A stretch of DNA of 64,000 bases from Candidatus Defluviibacillus avedoerensis (GCA_016703665.1 JADJBS010000001.1:310001-374000); one strand, 5' to 3'; counted from the stretch's first letter, positions 37,317 through 46,434 are shown. Notes: generated from the sequence alone by a model not told the origin. Program-made: numbers and translations.

Positions 37317-37939
37317 TGCTTGCCTCATGGGCAGCGTTGCAGCCCGTTGTCTAAAACCGTTAAACGAGCGAACCCACGCTCAAGAACATCAACAGTGGTT
37401 GTTCAGGTGAGGCCACAAAGCCATAGTGTTGGTAGAACGCCGCAGCTTGCGCGTCCATCGCGTCAACAAACAAGCCGATGCCACCCGCTTGTCATGAATA
37501 CGCTTTGCGCGCTCCAAGGCATTGACCAAGAGCATTCCGCCCAAGCCTTTCTTCTGCTGAGAAAGGCTGACCGCCAGTCTGGCCAGTCGGACGCCTGAAT
37601 TCGCCGGGGGAATTGGTTGCGCTTGTCCGCTGGCATCAAGCTGCCATCTATCTCCGTCAGCGTCAAGGCGTAATAGGCGCAGATGACAGCGGGGCTGGCT
37701 TCGTCAATGGCCACAAAGGTTTTGGATAAACCCTTTTCTTGGTGCTGCCTAGCCATCCTGGACAACCAGTCATTGAGAACGGGGCGACCGCAGTCAAACC
37801 CTTTGCGGTCGTGGCTACCAGCTAAAGCGAGAACCCGCATCGTCTTGTTTGGCTTTGGTGTAACGGGCTCGGGCTGATGTGAGCTTGGCATTGGGTTCGG
37901 GCGGACTGTCCAGCAAATCCAAAAGCCAGCGCCATTCGC
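37112..37939. repeat. 828-bp direct repeat, copy 1
   Basis: Near-identical to 43478-44307 in the same orientation; differences are a handful of single-base indels and substitutions (about 37195, 37489, 37509, 37598 and 37886). It covers the crp-type 3' end, a GNAT toxin gene and the 3' part of its antitoxin. Its left side is continuous with the crp-type gene; its right side switches abruptly to an lpdA fragment. Confidence 0.93.
37360..37840 (-). pseudogene. GNAT-family toxin (TacT-like), repeat copy 1, frameshifted
   Basis: The frame starts MRVLALAGSHDRKGFDCG and matches copy 2 up to RNQFPRRI, then shifts because of two single-base deletions relative to copy 2 (near 37598 and 37489). GNAT toxins of this group acetylate aminoacyl-tRNA. 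The antitoxin C-terminus (LTSARARYTKAKQDD) overlaps the toxin start and is readable from 37815 to the repeat edge at 37939, but its N-terminal half is missing. The locus is therefore dead on both counts. Confidence 0.85.
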
Positions 37940-38304
37940 AAGTGGCCTGGGTGGGCCTCACCGAAGACCAGGCCAAGGCCCAAGGCATCAAGGTCAAGAA
38001 GGGCTTGTTCCCGTGGACCGCATCTGGCCGCGCGATCGCCAATGGCCGCGACGAAGGCGTTACCAAACTGCTGTTTGATGACTCCCCGGAAGCCCACGGC
38101 CACGGCAAGATCCTGGGCGGCGGCATGGTTGGCACGCACGCGGGCGACATGATCGGTGAAGTGGCGCTGGCCATTGAGATGGGTGCAGATGCGGTGGACA
38201 TCGGCAAGACGATTCATCCGCATCCGACGTTGGGGGAAAGCATCGGTATGGCGGCGGAAGTGGCGCATGGCAGCTGCACGGATGTGCCGCCAGCGCGGAA
38301 GTAG
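37940..38304 (+). pseudogene. lpdA: 3' fragment of dihydrolipoyl dehydrogenase
   Basis: The last 121 codons of an E3 subunit, starting inside the sequence VAWVGLTEDQAKAQ and containing KILGGGMVGTHAGDMIGE, the interface domain, and HPHPTLGESIGMAAEV with the catalytic His-Glu pair. The N-terminal FAD and NAD domains are absent; the upstream edge is the 828-bp repeat. The frame happens to be open into the repeat, but no start signal is visible. The native terminator follows. Confidence 0.9.
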
Positions 38305-38327
38305 ACCTACCTACTACCAGAACGCAG

Positions 38328-38358
38328 AGCCCGAACTGGCAACAGTTCGGGCTTTTTG
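38328..38358 (+). terminator. rho-independent terminator after lpdA fragment
   Basis: AGCCCGAACTG-GCAA-CAGTTCGGGCT forms a perfect 11-bp stem followed by TTTTTG, 24 bp past the lpdA stop. It was presumably carried along with the fragment. Confidence 0.92.
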
Positions 38359-38398
38359 CTGTCTGGCGGCTCGGCAATATTTGTTGTGGAGGTAATAA

Positions 38399-38414
38399 CT
38401 GTATAAATGTACAG
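38399..38414. promoter_or_regulatory. LexA (SOS) box overlapping the IS91 transposase promoter
   Basis: CTGTATAAATGTACAG matches the CTGT-N8-ACAG consensus used by LexA in E. coli and Betaproteobacteria at every fixed position. A TATAAA -10-like hexamer lies inside it, with TTGTTG about 15 bp upstream. The transposase frame opens three bases later, so LexA bound here would block transcription. Confidence 0.75.
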
Positions 38415-38416
38415 TT

Positions 38417-40095
38417 ATGTGCCCCATGCCACGCCCATCAAGGCGTTGCACCATGCACACGTCTACAGCTCAGTCGCACGCAAGGCCACAATCGCACCAC
38501 CATGCGGGCCGCAGCGCGGCTGCCGCCCTAGCTGCAGCAGTAGCCAAACCCAAACTCTTCAACCCGCGCCACCCCGAGCGCACGCTGCTCTACCAAACCA
38601 TAGCAGAACACTTCGAGTCTTGGCATGAGCTGGCCAGTGCAGGCCAGTTCGACGGCCAGGGCGACCATCACACCCCTAAGTCTTATGTCCGCCAAGCCTT
38701 TCGCAAGTATCTGGAGTGCGGCATCTTCGCCCACGGCTTTGCCCGGGCGTGGTGTGATGACTGCGGACACGATTACTTCGTCGCCTATTCCTGCAAAGGC
38801 CGGGGTGTCTGCCCCTCGTGCAACACCCGGCGCATGGTGGAGACGGCGGCGCACCTGACGGATCACGTCTTTCCCCGCCTGCCGGTGCGCCAGTGGGTGC
38901 TGTCGGTTCCGAAGCGGCTACGCTACTTCATGCAGCGCGACGGGGCGGTGCTCAACATGGTGCTGCGCATCTTCCTGCGGGTGATTGCGCAAAGTCTATC
39001 TGTCAACTGCCCCGGTGCAGCGGACGTGAACAATGCTGCCCTGCACATCGGCGCTGTGGCCTTTATCCACCGGTTCGGCTCCAGCCTGAACGAGCATGTG
39101 CACTTCCACGTCTGCGTGGTCGATGGGGTGTTTGAGCAAGTGCCGGGCGAGGGCGATGCCGATGCCCAGGAGGCAGCCATCCCGGCGGGCGTAGCTTTTC
39201 CACCCGGCCAGGCGTGGATGCGGATGCCGTGGCGCAGGTGCAAGCTACCTTGCGCAAACGCATCCTGCGCGCCTTCGTGGGCCGGGGCCTACTGGAGAGC
39301 TGTGACGCCAAAGACATGCTGGCCTACCAGCACAGCGGCTTTTCGGTCGATGCCGGGGTGTGCATCGAAGCGCACGACCGCGCTGGCCTGGAGCGGCTGC
39401 TGCGCTATTGCGCGCGTCCACCCTTTGCCATGGAGCGCCTGCGCAAAGAGGGCGCTGCGCTGGTGTACCGCTGTGCAAAACAGCGCAGCGAGCCCACCAG
39501 CGACAAGCGCGGTGCCAAGGCAGATGAGCTGACCCTCACGCCACTGGAGCTGATCGACCGCATTGCGGCCCTGGTGCCGCCACCGCGCACCCACCGGCAC
39601 CGCTACTTTGGTGTGCTGGCACCGAACTCGCCGCACAGGGCTGCGGCGGTGGCGCTGGCGACACTGCCGCAGCCGGCCAAGCAAGTCGTGGTGCAGACCG
39701 AGCCAGCCGCCACGGGTGAGGGCGCGCCGGGGGTGGCTCCGCTGGGCCATGCGATCCCACCCACGCCCGAACCTGCGCCACCCAAGCGCGCACCGGCACA
39801 CTACCTGTGGGCGGTGTTGATCGCCCGTATTTACGAAGTGTTCCCGCTGCTGTGCCCGATGTGCGGTGGTCAGATGCGCCTGATCGCGTTCATTACCGAG
39901 GGCACGCAGATCAGGCGGATTCTGGATCACATCGGCGTCGACTCAGAACCTCCGCAAATTTCCCCGGCACGCGGACCGCCGTTGTGGGATGACTGCGATG
40001 CGCATGTCGGTGAGGGTATCGAAGTCGAGCCAGACTGGGATCTGGCGGCACAACCCGCACCCGACTACGAAGTGGACCAGCGCGTCAATTGGTAA
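38417..40095 (+). pseudogene. IS91-family transposase, frameshifted
   Basis: A roughly 559-residue rolling-circle-type transposase in two frames. The 5' frame has the zinc-ribbon (CDDCGHDYFVAYSCKGRGVCPSCN) in two pieces and the HUH-like segment LNEHVHFHVCVVDGVFE; the 3' frame has LAYQHSGFSVDAGV, LLRYCARPPFAMERL and LLCPMCGGQMRLIAF. The shift is near 39190-39212, in or next to a TTTT run. IS91/ISCR elements transpose by one-ended rolling-circle replication and can carry flanking DNA. A LexA box lies at the start. As written no full-length transposase is made. Confidence 0.88.
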
Positions 40096-40360
40096 CTGAG
40101 CAAGACGGCGGCATCAATCGCTGCGGGGAGTCGCTGCGTGCGCGCCAGCCCAAAATGCGTATAGCTTCCCAAGCTCTCGCGATTGAGCGACAAGCGAGCG
40201 CTCAATCTGCCTTGGCCGACGTGTTTCGAAGCCAAAGACTCGTGCCATACTTGGCCTCATGCGGTTGTATTTCCTATCCGTGATGTATGCATTGGGTTCA
40301 GATACTCGGCAAAAGGCAAGGCTCGTAGTTGTACCGGCATAGCTGCTCAAGGAAATCAGA

Positions 40361-41266
40361 ATGCACCTGCAGCACCTCAAATCGATGGCGATTCTGGCGC
40401 TGATCGCCCGGCACGGCTCCATGGCCAAGGTCTCGGAAGCCTTGGGCTCCACTCCATCCATGGTCACTAAGCAGCTGCAGGCCTTGGAGGCTGCGGCTGG
40501 TGTCCAATTGGTGGTGCGATCTACCCGTGGTCTGCGGTTGACCAATACCGCCCGGCAGTGGCTGCCGACTTGTGAATCGTTGCTGGCTGCCGCCAGCCAT
40601 TGGCCGGCTGTGCTCAGCGGCGGCGTCGAGACTTTGCAGGGCCGTTTGCGCTTGAGTGTGCCCACCACGCTGGCTTTTCCGCGCTTCGCTCGCTTGTTGG
40701 TCCGCTTTGCGCAGACTCATCCAGAAGTCCAAGTCGATCTGGACGTCCGCGATGAACACCTGGATCTGATGCGGGACGATCTGGACCTGATTCTTCACGT
40801 GGGCGCGTTGCCCGACAGCCGCTATGTTGCGCAGCGCACTTTCTCAACGCACGGGGTGTTGGTTGTTCACGTGTCCCATGAAGCGTTGGTGTATGGGCGT
40901 GACCTGAACGTGGACCTGACGGCTTTGCTGTTGCCCAATTGGCGAGGACGATTGCAGAGGGTATTGGGCGTGGCCAGAGATGGGCGGCAGTTGCCGATGC
41001 CGGTGCAAGCGGCTCTTGAGTCGCAGCGCATCGTGTATTGCAACCATTGGTCCATGATCGCCCAGTTGCTTGTTGCAATGCCCAGTTTTGCCATGCTGCC
41101 CGAGTTTGTTTTCAACGAAGTTGGACCCGCCCACGCGCTGATCCAGCCCTGGCCGCAATGGCAAAGCGATGCGGTGGACGTGTTCGCCTTGACGCCTGAC
41201 AGGCTTGATCGCAGCCCTGTGGCCAAGGCGTTCGTTCACCTGTTGCTGGATGATCTCGGGGTCTGA
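40361..41266 (+). CDS. LysR-family transcriptional regulator
   Basis: A 301-residue LysR protein with an N-terminal winged helix (MAILALIARHGSMAKVSEAL; VTKQLQALEAAAGVQLVVRS) and a type 2 periplasmic-binding-like sensor domain. The 265-bp upstream region has no other gene and likely contains its promoter. It converges with the intradiol dioxygenase remnant, so that gene or the SnoaL-like gene may have been its target. Effector unknown. Intact, unlike its neighbours. Confidence 0.88.
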   Translation: MHLQHLKSMAILALIARHGSMAKVSEALGSTPSMVTKQLQALEAAAGVQLVVRSTRGLRLTNTARQWLPTCESLLAAASHWPAVLSGGVETLQGRLRLSVPTTLAFPRFARLLVRFAQTHPEVQVDLDVRDEHLDLMRDDLDLILHVGALPDSRYVAQRTFSTHGVLVVHVSHEALVYGRDLNVDLTALLLPNWRGRLQRVLGVARDGRQLPMPVQAALESQRIVYCNHWSMIAQLLVAMPSFAMLPEFVFNEVGPAHALIQPWPQWQSDAVDVFALTPDRLDRSPVAKAFVHLLLDDLGV

Positions 41267-41277
41267 GTGGGACCGAC

Positions 41278-41910
41278 TCAGATCACAAAGTCGAACACGG
41301 CTTCGTGCTGACCGTCCGCTCTGCGCTCTGGCCGGATGACCAGCCGGTCTCGACCGCCATACAACGACGCGATCAAACCGAAGAACAGGCCTTGTTCCTT
41401 CTCCTGACCCTTCAGGTAGATCTGCGTCACCAGTGTGCTTTGGCCTTCGTGGATGAGCTTGGCGTGGATGTGCGGCACCCGGCCCGTGTAAGGCACCGGG
41501 ACGATGGTGCGAAACCGGTACCGCCCTTCCTCATCCGTGCTCTGCGCCGCGAAACCTGCAAATGCCGGGTGAACCTTTTCCGTCTGTGGGGCTTTGGGGT
41601 GGCGGTACAGCCCGGCGTGATCGGCCTGCCACAACTGCACCTGCACCGCCTAGCAGGGGTTCACCCTGTCGTCCAGCACGCGCCCGGCCAGCCACAACGG
41701 CGTTCCGGCGTCCGGCGGCGCATCGGGGGCCAGAAGGTACGGTGTCAAGGGGATCGGCACCGTCGGGTAGTAGGGGCCCTCGAATTGGCCTGGCGTTGGA
41801 CCGGGTGGGGCGACACGGGCCGCGGCTTGGGCCAGCGCTGCTGGCCAGTCCATCAGCCCCAGCGCCCAGGCGGCCATCCATTGCCTACGGGATGTCGGAA
41901 TCTTTGCCAA
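41278..41910 (-). pseudogene. intradiol ring-cleavage dioxygenase with in-frame amber stop
   Basis: One frame of 210 codons is interrupted by TAG at 41652-41650, between LAGRVLDDRVNPC and QVQLWQADHAGLYRH. Both halves match the family: a Tat-like leader (TSRRQWMAAW), FEGPYYPTVP before the stop, and YRFRTIVPVPYTGRVPHIHAK with the iron ligands Tyr and His after it. Intradiol dioxygenases open catechols or protocatechuate; this leader-bearing subgroup is of unknown substrate. The apparent start is TTG. Premature termination leaves no catalytic domain. Confidence 0.88.
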
Positions 41911-41943
41911 GGGAGTGCTCTTGTGAAGGTCGGTTCCAGAGCC

Positions 41944-42860
41944 TCAGAACATGCCGTTGCGGTGCTGCATTTTGTCGGGTACAGGCTGCATCACGCCCCA
42001 GTGCTCCACCATTTTTTGTCGCGCACACGCCAGATGTCCACGCGCGAGAACTCCTTGCCCAATCCGAACACGCGTGCATGCGCCAGCACCAGATCGTTCT
42101 GGCCGATGATGCGTTTGATGTCCACTCTCACGTCAGGAAAGCGCTCCGAGATGTCGCGGACCACGTCTTCGTAGCCGTCCTTTCCCATGCCGTGCTGGTA
42201 ATACGGCTCGCCAATGTACTGTCTGACCTTCTCTGGCTGTTTCCGGTTGAACACCTCGTTGATCATGTCGGCCACCAGACGCTTGTTTGCGTCCACGGTT
42301 TGCTGATCCACCTTGACGGCGTCTTTCATGACGATGTCGAACGGCGTCCTGCCTGAGCCGTTGGGGCCTTTGAACGGTTGGATGATGTCCCAGTGCTCGC
42401 GGCTCTTGCCGTCGCGAATGAAATTGATGTCCACCACGGCCATGGTCGGCTGGTTGGGGGCGAATTGCAGCTTTGACAGCACGGCCACGTAGGGACCTTC
42501 GGCGATCTGAAGCACCGGCTCGTACACAAGTGACTTGTAGTCCAGAGACTGGAACAGCTCAATCACACCCTCGACCTTGTCCTTCATGTCGGGGTTGTGT
42601 TGCGTGTAGAACTGGTCGTCGTACAGCGAGCGAATCGCCAGCCAGTCCTGCTTGAAGATGGCCTGGAATATCGATTGCAAGGTCGCCACGTTTTTGTGGG
42701 TCTCTCCCAGCTCGGTGGCGGACACCGTCAGATACTCATGATCAACCGACTGAACAACCATCTTGCCCGGAGACGGCGTTTGGGCAGACGCGATGGACGT
42801 GATCAACGAGATGGCAGAGATGGCGCAGGCGCCTGCGATGGATCGAAGGGTAAGCAGCAT
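41944..42860 (-). pseudogene. secreted SnoaL/NTF2-like double-domain protein, C-terminal frameshift
   Basis: A signal peptide (AISLITSIASAQT) precedes two SnoaL-like domains, QSIFQAIFKQDWLAIRSLYD and EVFNRKQPEKVRQYIGEPYYQHG. The frame as written ends KKWWSTGA at 41991. With one more A in the run at 42012-42018 it would read KKMVEHWGVMQPVPDKMQHR and stop at 41944 (305 residues), the usual C-terminus of this family (EHWGVMQPVPD). These proteins may be hydrolases or cyclases on small organics; function here is unknown. The loss of about 17 C-terminal residues may or may not inactivate it. Confidence 0.8.
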
Positions 42861-43068
42861 GAAACGCTCCTGAATAGAAAGGGTTTAATGCTATGCAGCG
42901 AGCTAGGACAAAGGAATGGCGCTTCTGGAAATTCACTCTTTCCGGAGGTTCCGGCTCTTGTAAAGCCTGCGCGGCGTAGCCGCGTTTCGTTGCCGGACTT
43001 CGTTGCCTCTACCCTGTGGCAAACTCCCCCGCTTCGTTGGAACAAGGGCCTCAGGCGCCCCGAGGGAC

Positions 43069-43683
43069 ATGCAAAAAATCATCGCGCAGATCGCGCAGGA
43101 AATCCGGGTTCAGGAGCGGCAGGTGCTGGCCGCGGTGGAGTTGCTGGACGGCGGCGCCACCGTGCCTTTCATCGCCCGCTACCGCAAGGAAGTCACCGGC
43201 GGGCTGGACGACATTCAGCTGCGCGAGCTGGAGGCGCGGCTCAGTTACCTGCGCGAGCTGGAAGACCGGCGCGTTGCCGTGCTCAAGGCCATCGACGAGC
43301 AGGGCAAGCTGACCGACGCGCTGCGCCTGGCCATCGCCCAGGCGCCGACCAAGCAGGAGCTGGAAGACCTGTACCTGCCCTTCAAGCTGAAGCGGCGCAC
43401 CAAGGGCCAGATCGCCCGCGAGTTCGGCATCGAGCCGCTGGCCGACAAGCTGTTTGCCGACCCGACGCTGGACCCGCCCATGAGCTGCCTTTTTTCGGGC
43501 CAGGCCAAGCGCGAGGCAGCGTTGTTGACGCTTGCGCCGCTTGACCGCTACCGCGCGTTTTTGGCGGATCACGGCGATCTGGCGTCGCGTATTCCGCAGC
43601 ACCACATCGCCAGCTACCTGGGCATCACCAGTGTGTCGCTGTCGCGTATCCGTGCGCGTTTGGGGCTGATTCAACCGGCTTGA
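43069..43683 (+). pseudogene. chimera: Tex N-terminal fragment joined in frame to crp-type C-terminus
   Basis: Residues 1-136 are the N-terminus of the Tex RNA-binding protein (MQKIIAQIAQEIRVQERQVL; GGATVPFIARYRKEVTGGLDD; YLPFKLKRRTKGQIAREFG). At 43478 the sequence enters the 828-bp repeat and continues in frame with the end of the crp-type regulator, including the intact HTH HHIASYLGITSVSLSRIR. The result is an open 204-residue frame with a start codon. It is a by-product of rearrangement, but a protein with a Tex N-domain and a DNA-binding HTH could be made. Confidence 0.88.
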
Positions 43684-44307
43684 TGCTTGCCTCATGGGCA
43701 GCGTTGCAGCCCGTTGTCTAAAACCGTTAAACGAGCGAACCCACGCTCAAGAACATCAACAGTGGTTGTTCAGGTGAGGCCACAAAGCCATAGTGTTGGT
43801 AGAACGCCGCAGCTTGCGCGTCCATCGCGTCAACAAACAAGCCGATGCCACCCGCTTCGTCATGAATACGCTTTGCGCGCTCCAAGGCATTGACCAAGAG
43901 CAATTCGCCCAAGCCTTTCTTCTGCTGAGAAAGGCTGACCGCCAGTCTGGCCAGTCGGACGCCTGGAATTCGCCGGGGGAATTGGTTGCGCTTGTCCGCT
44001 GGCATCAAGCTGCCATCTATCTCCGTCAGCGTCAAGGCGTAATAGGCGCAGATGACAGCGGGGCTGGCTTCGTCAATGGCCACAAAGGTTTTGGATAAAC
44101 CCTTTTCTTGGTGCTGCCTAGCCATCCTGGACAACCAGTCATTGAGAACGGGGCGACCGCAGTCAAACCCTTTGCGGTCGTGGCTACCAGCTAAAGCGAG
44201 AACCCGCATCGTCTTGTTTGGCTTTGGTGTAACGGGCTCGGGCTGATGTGAAGCTTCATTGGGTTCGGGCGGACTGTCCAGCAAATCCAAAAGCCAGCGC
44301 CATTCGC
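43478..44307. repeat. 828/830-bp direct repeat, copy 2
   Basis: Matches 37112-37939. Its left side joins the tex fragment, its right side continues into the 5' part of the DUF1778 antitoxin. Here the toxin frame is intact, so this copy is less decayed than copy 1 for the toxin and the HTH. Confidence 0.93.
43727..44209 (-). CDS. GNAT-family toxin (TacT-like)
   Basis: A 160-residue acetyltransferase starting MRVLALAGSHDRKGFDCGRP. FVAIDEASPAVICAYYAL, the acetyl-CoA loop region RLARLAVSLSQQKKGLGELL and AAAFYQHYGFVASPEQPLLM are typical of GNAT toxins paired with DUF1778 antitoxins, which block translation by acetylating aminoacyl-tRNA. The frame is intact here, unlike copy 1. Its own ATG lies inside the antitoxin 3' end, and in this copy the antitoxin frame has become continuous with the toxin. 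Confidence 0.85.
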   Translation of the reverse strand: MRVLALAGSHDRKGFDCGRPVLNDWLSRMARQHQEKGLSKTFVAIDEASPAVICAYYALTLTEIDGSLMPADKRNQFPRRIPGVRLARLAVSLSQQKKGLGELLLVNALERAKRIHDEAGGIGLFVDAMDAQAAAFYQHYGFVASPEQPLLMFLSVGSLV

Positions 44308-44489
44308 TTGACGACAAGCGCAGCACCTCATTGCGCTCGATCACAGCCTGTGCTTCTTTGAGAGCCGATTGCACCAAGAACTGGTTCACGGTCGCACCCG
44401 TCAGCCTCAGCCGCACGGCAAAGCGTCTCATAGACCTCGTGCGGCACACGAGCCCCAATCCGATCTTGTTTGGCAACGACAGCGCCCAT
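44184..44489 (-). pseudogene. DUF1778 ribbon-helix-helix antitoxin, frameshifted
   Basis: The start MGAVVAKQDRIGARVPHEVY and YETLCRAAE are in one frame; after an extra base in a CC pair at 44405-44406 the remainder (LTGATVNQFLVQSALKEAQ) continues in the next frame. A second change near 44253 relative to copy 1 keeps that frame open through the toxin start, so the antitoxin tail is fused to the toxin. A native antitoxin of about 101 residues would need both corrected. Confidence 0.82.
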
Positions 44490-44591
44490 GGTTTTCCTCT
44501 GAAGGTGAGGCTTGAGTTTAGCATGTGGCGCCAAAATGGCGTCACCTTCTGAAGAAGCAAGTGAAGTCGATGGCGTTCCCGCATCACCCCA

Positions 44592-45164
44592 TCAAGGCCA
44601 TGCAGATACCGTCTTGGCCGCAGCGGGCATCACCACCTGGGGCAAGGTCTCGCGGTTCATCACGGCGTCTGGGGCTATCAATTGGTTCAGGTGCAGCAGG
44701 TGGGCGGTCAGGGCATAGACCTCGTCATCCGTCAGGCTCTTGGGGGCGTGGTAGGGCATGGCGCGGCGCACGTAGTCAAAAATGGTCGTTGCATAAGGCC
44801 ACCGTGCGCCGACCGATTGCACGAGCAGCGGGTACTTCATGATCCGCAGCACGCGCAAAGGGTCTGTCCAGCCAAAGAAGCCGTCGCTACCTGCCAAGCG
44901 TGCAGCGGGGCCTTCGATGCCTTTGGCGCCGTGGCAGCCTGTGCAATGGTGTTGGTAGAGCGCTGCACCTTGTGCCACGCTGCCTTGCCCCGGCGGAAGA
45001 TTGCGCCCATCAGGAAACACGGTGATGGCGTAGCGCGCCAGGTCAACAGGTGCCAAGGGTTGGCCCAGGCCGATAGGGGCGGCAGCGTCAGGCTGCGCTG
45101 TGGCGGTCCCGGGCAAAACGAGCGCCTGGGCAAGGACGAAGAGCATTGCCAAAACCTTACGCAT
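44592..45164 (-). CDS. periplasmic c-type cytochrome, SoxD/SorB-like
   Basis: A 190-residue protein with a signal peptide (MRKVLAMLFVLAQALVLPG) and one haem site CTGCH in LYQHHCTGCHGAKGIEGP; a downstream methionine in AMPYHAPKSL fits an axial ligand. The start at 45164 overlaps the soxC stop by eight bases, so the two are coupled. It is probably the electron acceptor of the upstream molybdenum sulfite/sulfane dehydrogenase. It is shorter than the dihaem SoxD of Paracoccus. Confidence 0.85.
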   Translation of the reverse strand: MRKVLAMLFVLAQALVLPGTATAQPDAAAPIGLGQPLAPVDLARYAITVFPDGRNLPPGQGSVAQGAALYQHHCTGCHGAKGIEGPAARLAGSDGFFGWTDPLRVLRIMKYPLLVQSVGARWPYATTIFDYVRRAMPYHAPKSLTDDEVYALTAHLLHLNQLIAPDAVMNRETLPQVVMPAAAKTVSAWP

Positions 45165-46434
45165 AGGTGTTCTCCACCCGGCCATTTTTGCCAACCGCCC
45201 AGGCTTGAATGGCGTTGTAATGGTTGAAGGAATGGGCGGCGTAGCGGGCCTTCCAGCTTTGCCGGGTAGGCTGCACTCTGCCTGTGGTGTCGGTGGCACG
45301 GCTCATCAATACGGCCTTTTTTCCGTTCCATTGCCACGGGATCGAAAACCGGGTGAAGGCACGGTCCAGCACCGGGCCGTGCAGATTTGCCAATGCCCAG
45401 CTTTGGCCACCGTCGGTTGACACCTCCACCTTGGCAATGCTGCCGCGTCCCGACCATGCCAGGCCTGATATCTCGTAAAACCCGTGCGCCTGCGGCATCT
45501 GTTGGGTGCCCGAGGGATGTGTGATCACCGATTTGACTTCCATGTGAAAAGCAAAGCGCTCGATCTGCCCATTGCTCAGCACCTGGGAGTACAAACCCGA
45601 TTCGTCCTTGGTAAACGCTGGCCCATCCACCACTTCCAGACGGTGCAGCCACTTCACGTTGACGTTGCCCTCCCAGCCAGGCATGAACAGGCGCATGGGG
45701 TAGCCCTGAGACGCGCGCAGGCGTTCTCCGTTTTGGTAAAGCGCCAGAAACCCATCCTTCAACACGGCCGACATCGGCAAGCTGCGCGCATGCGATCCGG
45801 CGTCTGCGCCTTCGGCGATCACCCAAGCGCCCTTGTCTTTCACACCGGCTTCGCGAAACAGGTACGACAAAGGAATGCCCGTCCATTCGCTGCAAGATAC
45901 CTCGCCCGCCAGCTCGCCCAAGCTTTGGTCCAAGGCCGTGATCGACAGCGCATTGGCCGCCGAGTTGCCTGCGCATTCCAAAAAGTGAATCCGGCTGACC
46001 ATGGGGTAGCGCTGCAGGGACTCGATGTCAAACTTCAAAGGCCTATCCACCAGGCCATGAATCATCAGGCTGTGGTTCTCTGGTGTGATGTCTGGCACGC
46101 CATTGTGGTGGGTGGCAAAGTGCAGGCCGCTGGGTGTGATGATGCCCCGCTGCGCCTGCAGGGGCGAACGCCACACGCTAAAGCCCGCCGTGCGGGATTC
46201 GGTTCGCACCACCTTGGACTCATGCACCGTGGGCAGGCCGTAGGGCGCATCGCCCCCACCTGGGGTCTTCATGGGCCGTGGCAGTTGATCGCCTATGGGC
46301 GCGCTAGGCTTGCTTTCGGCGTGCAAGGCGTCTGCCGCCACGGCGAGCGAGCCAAGGCTCAAGCCTTTGCGCAAAAAGGAGCGCCGCTCCACCAAGCCGC
46401 CACCCGCAACCGCCACCAAACTCTTGACTTGCAT
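45157..46434 (-). CDS. soxC: sulfite/sulfane dehydrogenase molybdenum subunit, SoxC-like
   Basis: A 425-residue periplasmic molybdoenzyme of the sulfite oxidase family. A Tat leader (VERRSFLRKGLSLGSLAV) is followed by the SoxC segment HFATHHNGVPDITPENHSL and the molybdenum-binding cysteine in HFLECAGNSAANALS; SQGYPMRLFMPGWEGNVNVKW and the dimerisation domain with EVSTDGGQSW complete it. With the coupled cytochrome it oxidises sulfite or protein-bound sulfane. No soxXYZAB genes are visible in this window. Confidence 0.9.
   Translation of the reverse strand: MQVKSLVAVAGGGLVERRSFLRKGLSLGSLAVAADALHAESKPSAPIGDQLPRPMKTPGGGDAPYGLPTVHESKVVRTESRTAGFSVWRSPLQAQRGIITPSGLHFATHHNGVPDITPENHSLMIHGLVDRPLKFDIESLQRYPMVSRIHFLECAGNSAANALSITALDQSLGELAGEVSCSEWTGIPLSYLFREAGVKDKGAWVIAEGADAGSHARSLPMSAVLKDGFLALYQNGERLRASQGYPMRLFMPGWEGNVNVKWLHRLEVVDGPAFTKDESGLYSQVLSNGQIERFAFHMEVKSVITHPSGTQQMPQAHGFYEISGLAWSGRGSIAKVEVSTDGGQSWALANLHGPVLDRAFTRFSIPWQWNGKKAVLMSRATDTTGRVQPTRQSWKARYAAHSFNHYNAIQAWAVGKNGRVENTYA

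Noticed and set aside
37463..37891. Treating the copy 1 GNAT frame as a complete distinct toxin
   Set aside because: It is identical to copy 2 up to a frameshift and then diverges into an unrelated out-of-frame tail.
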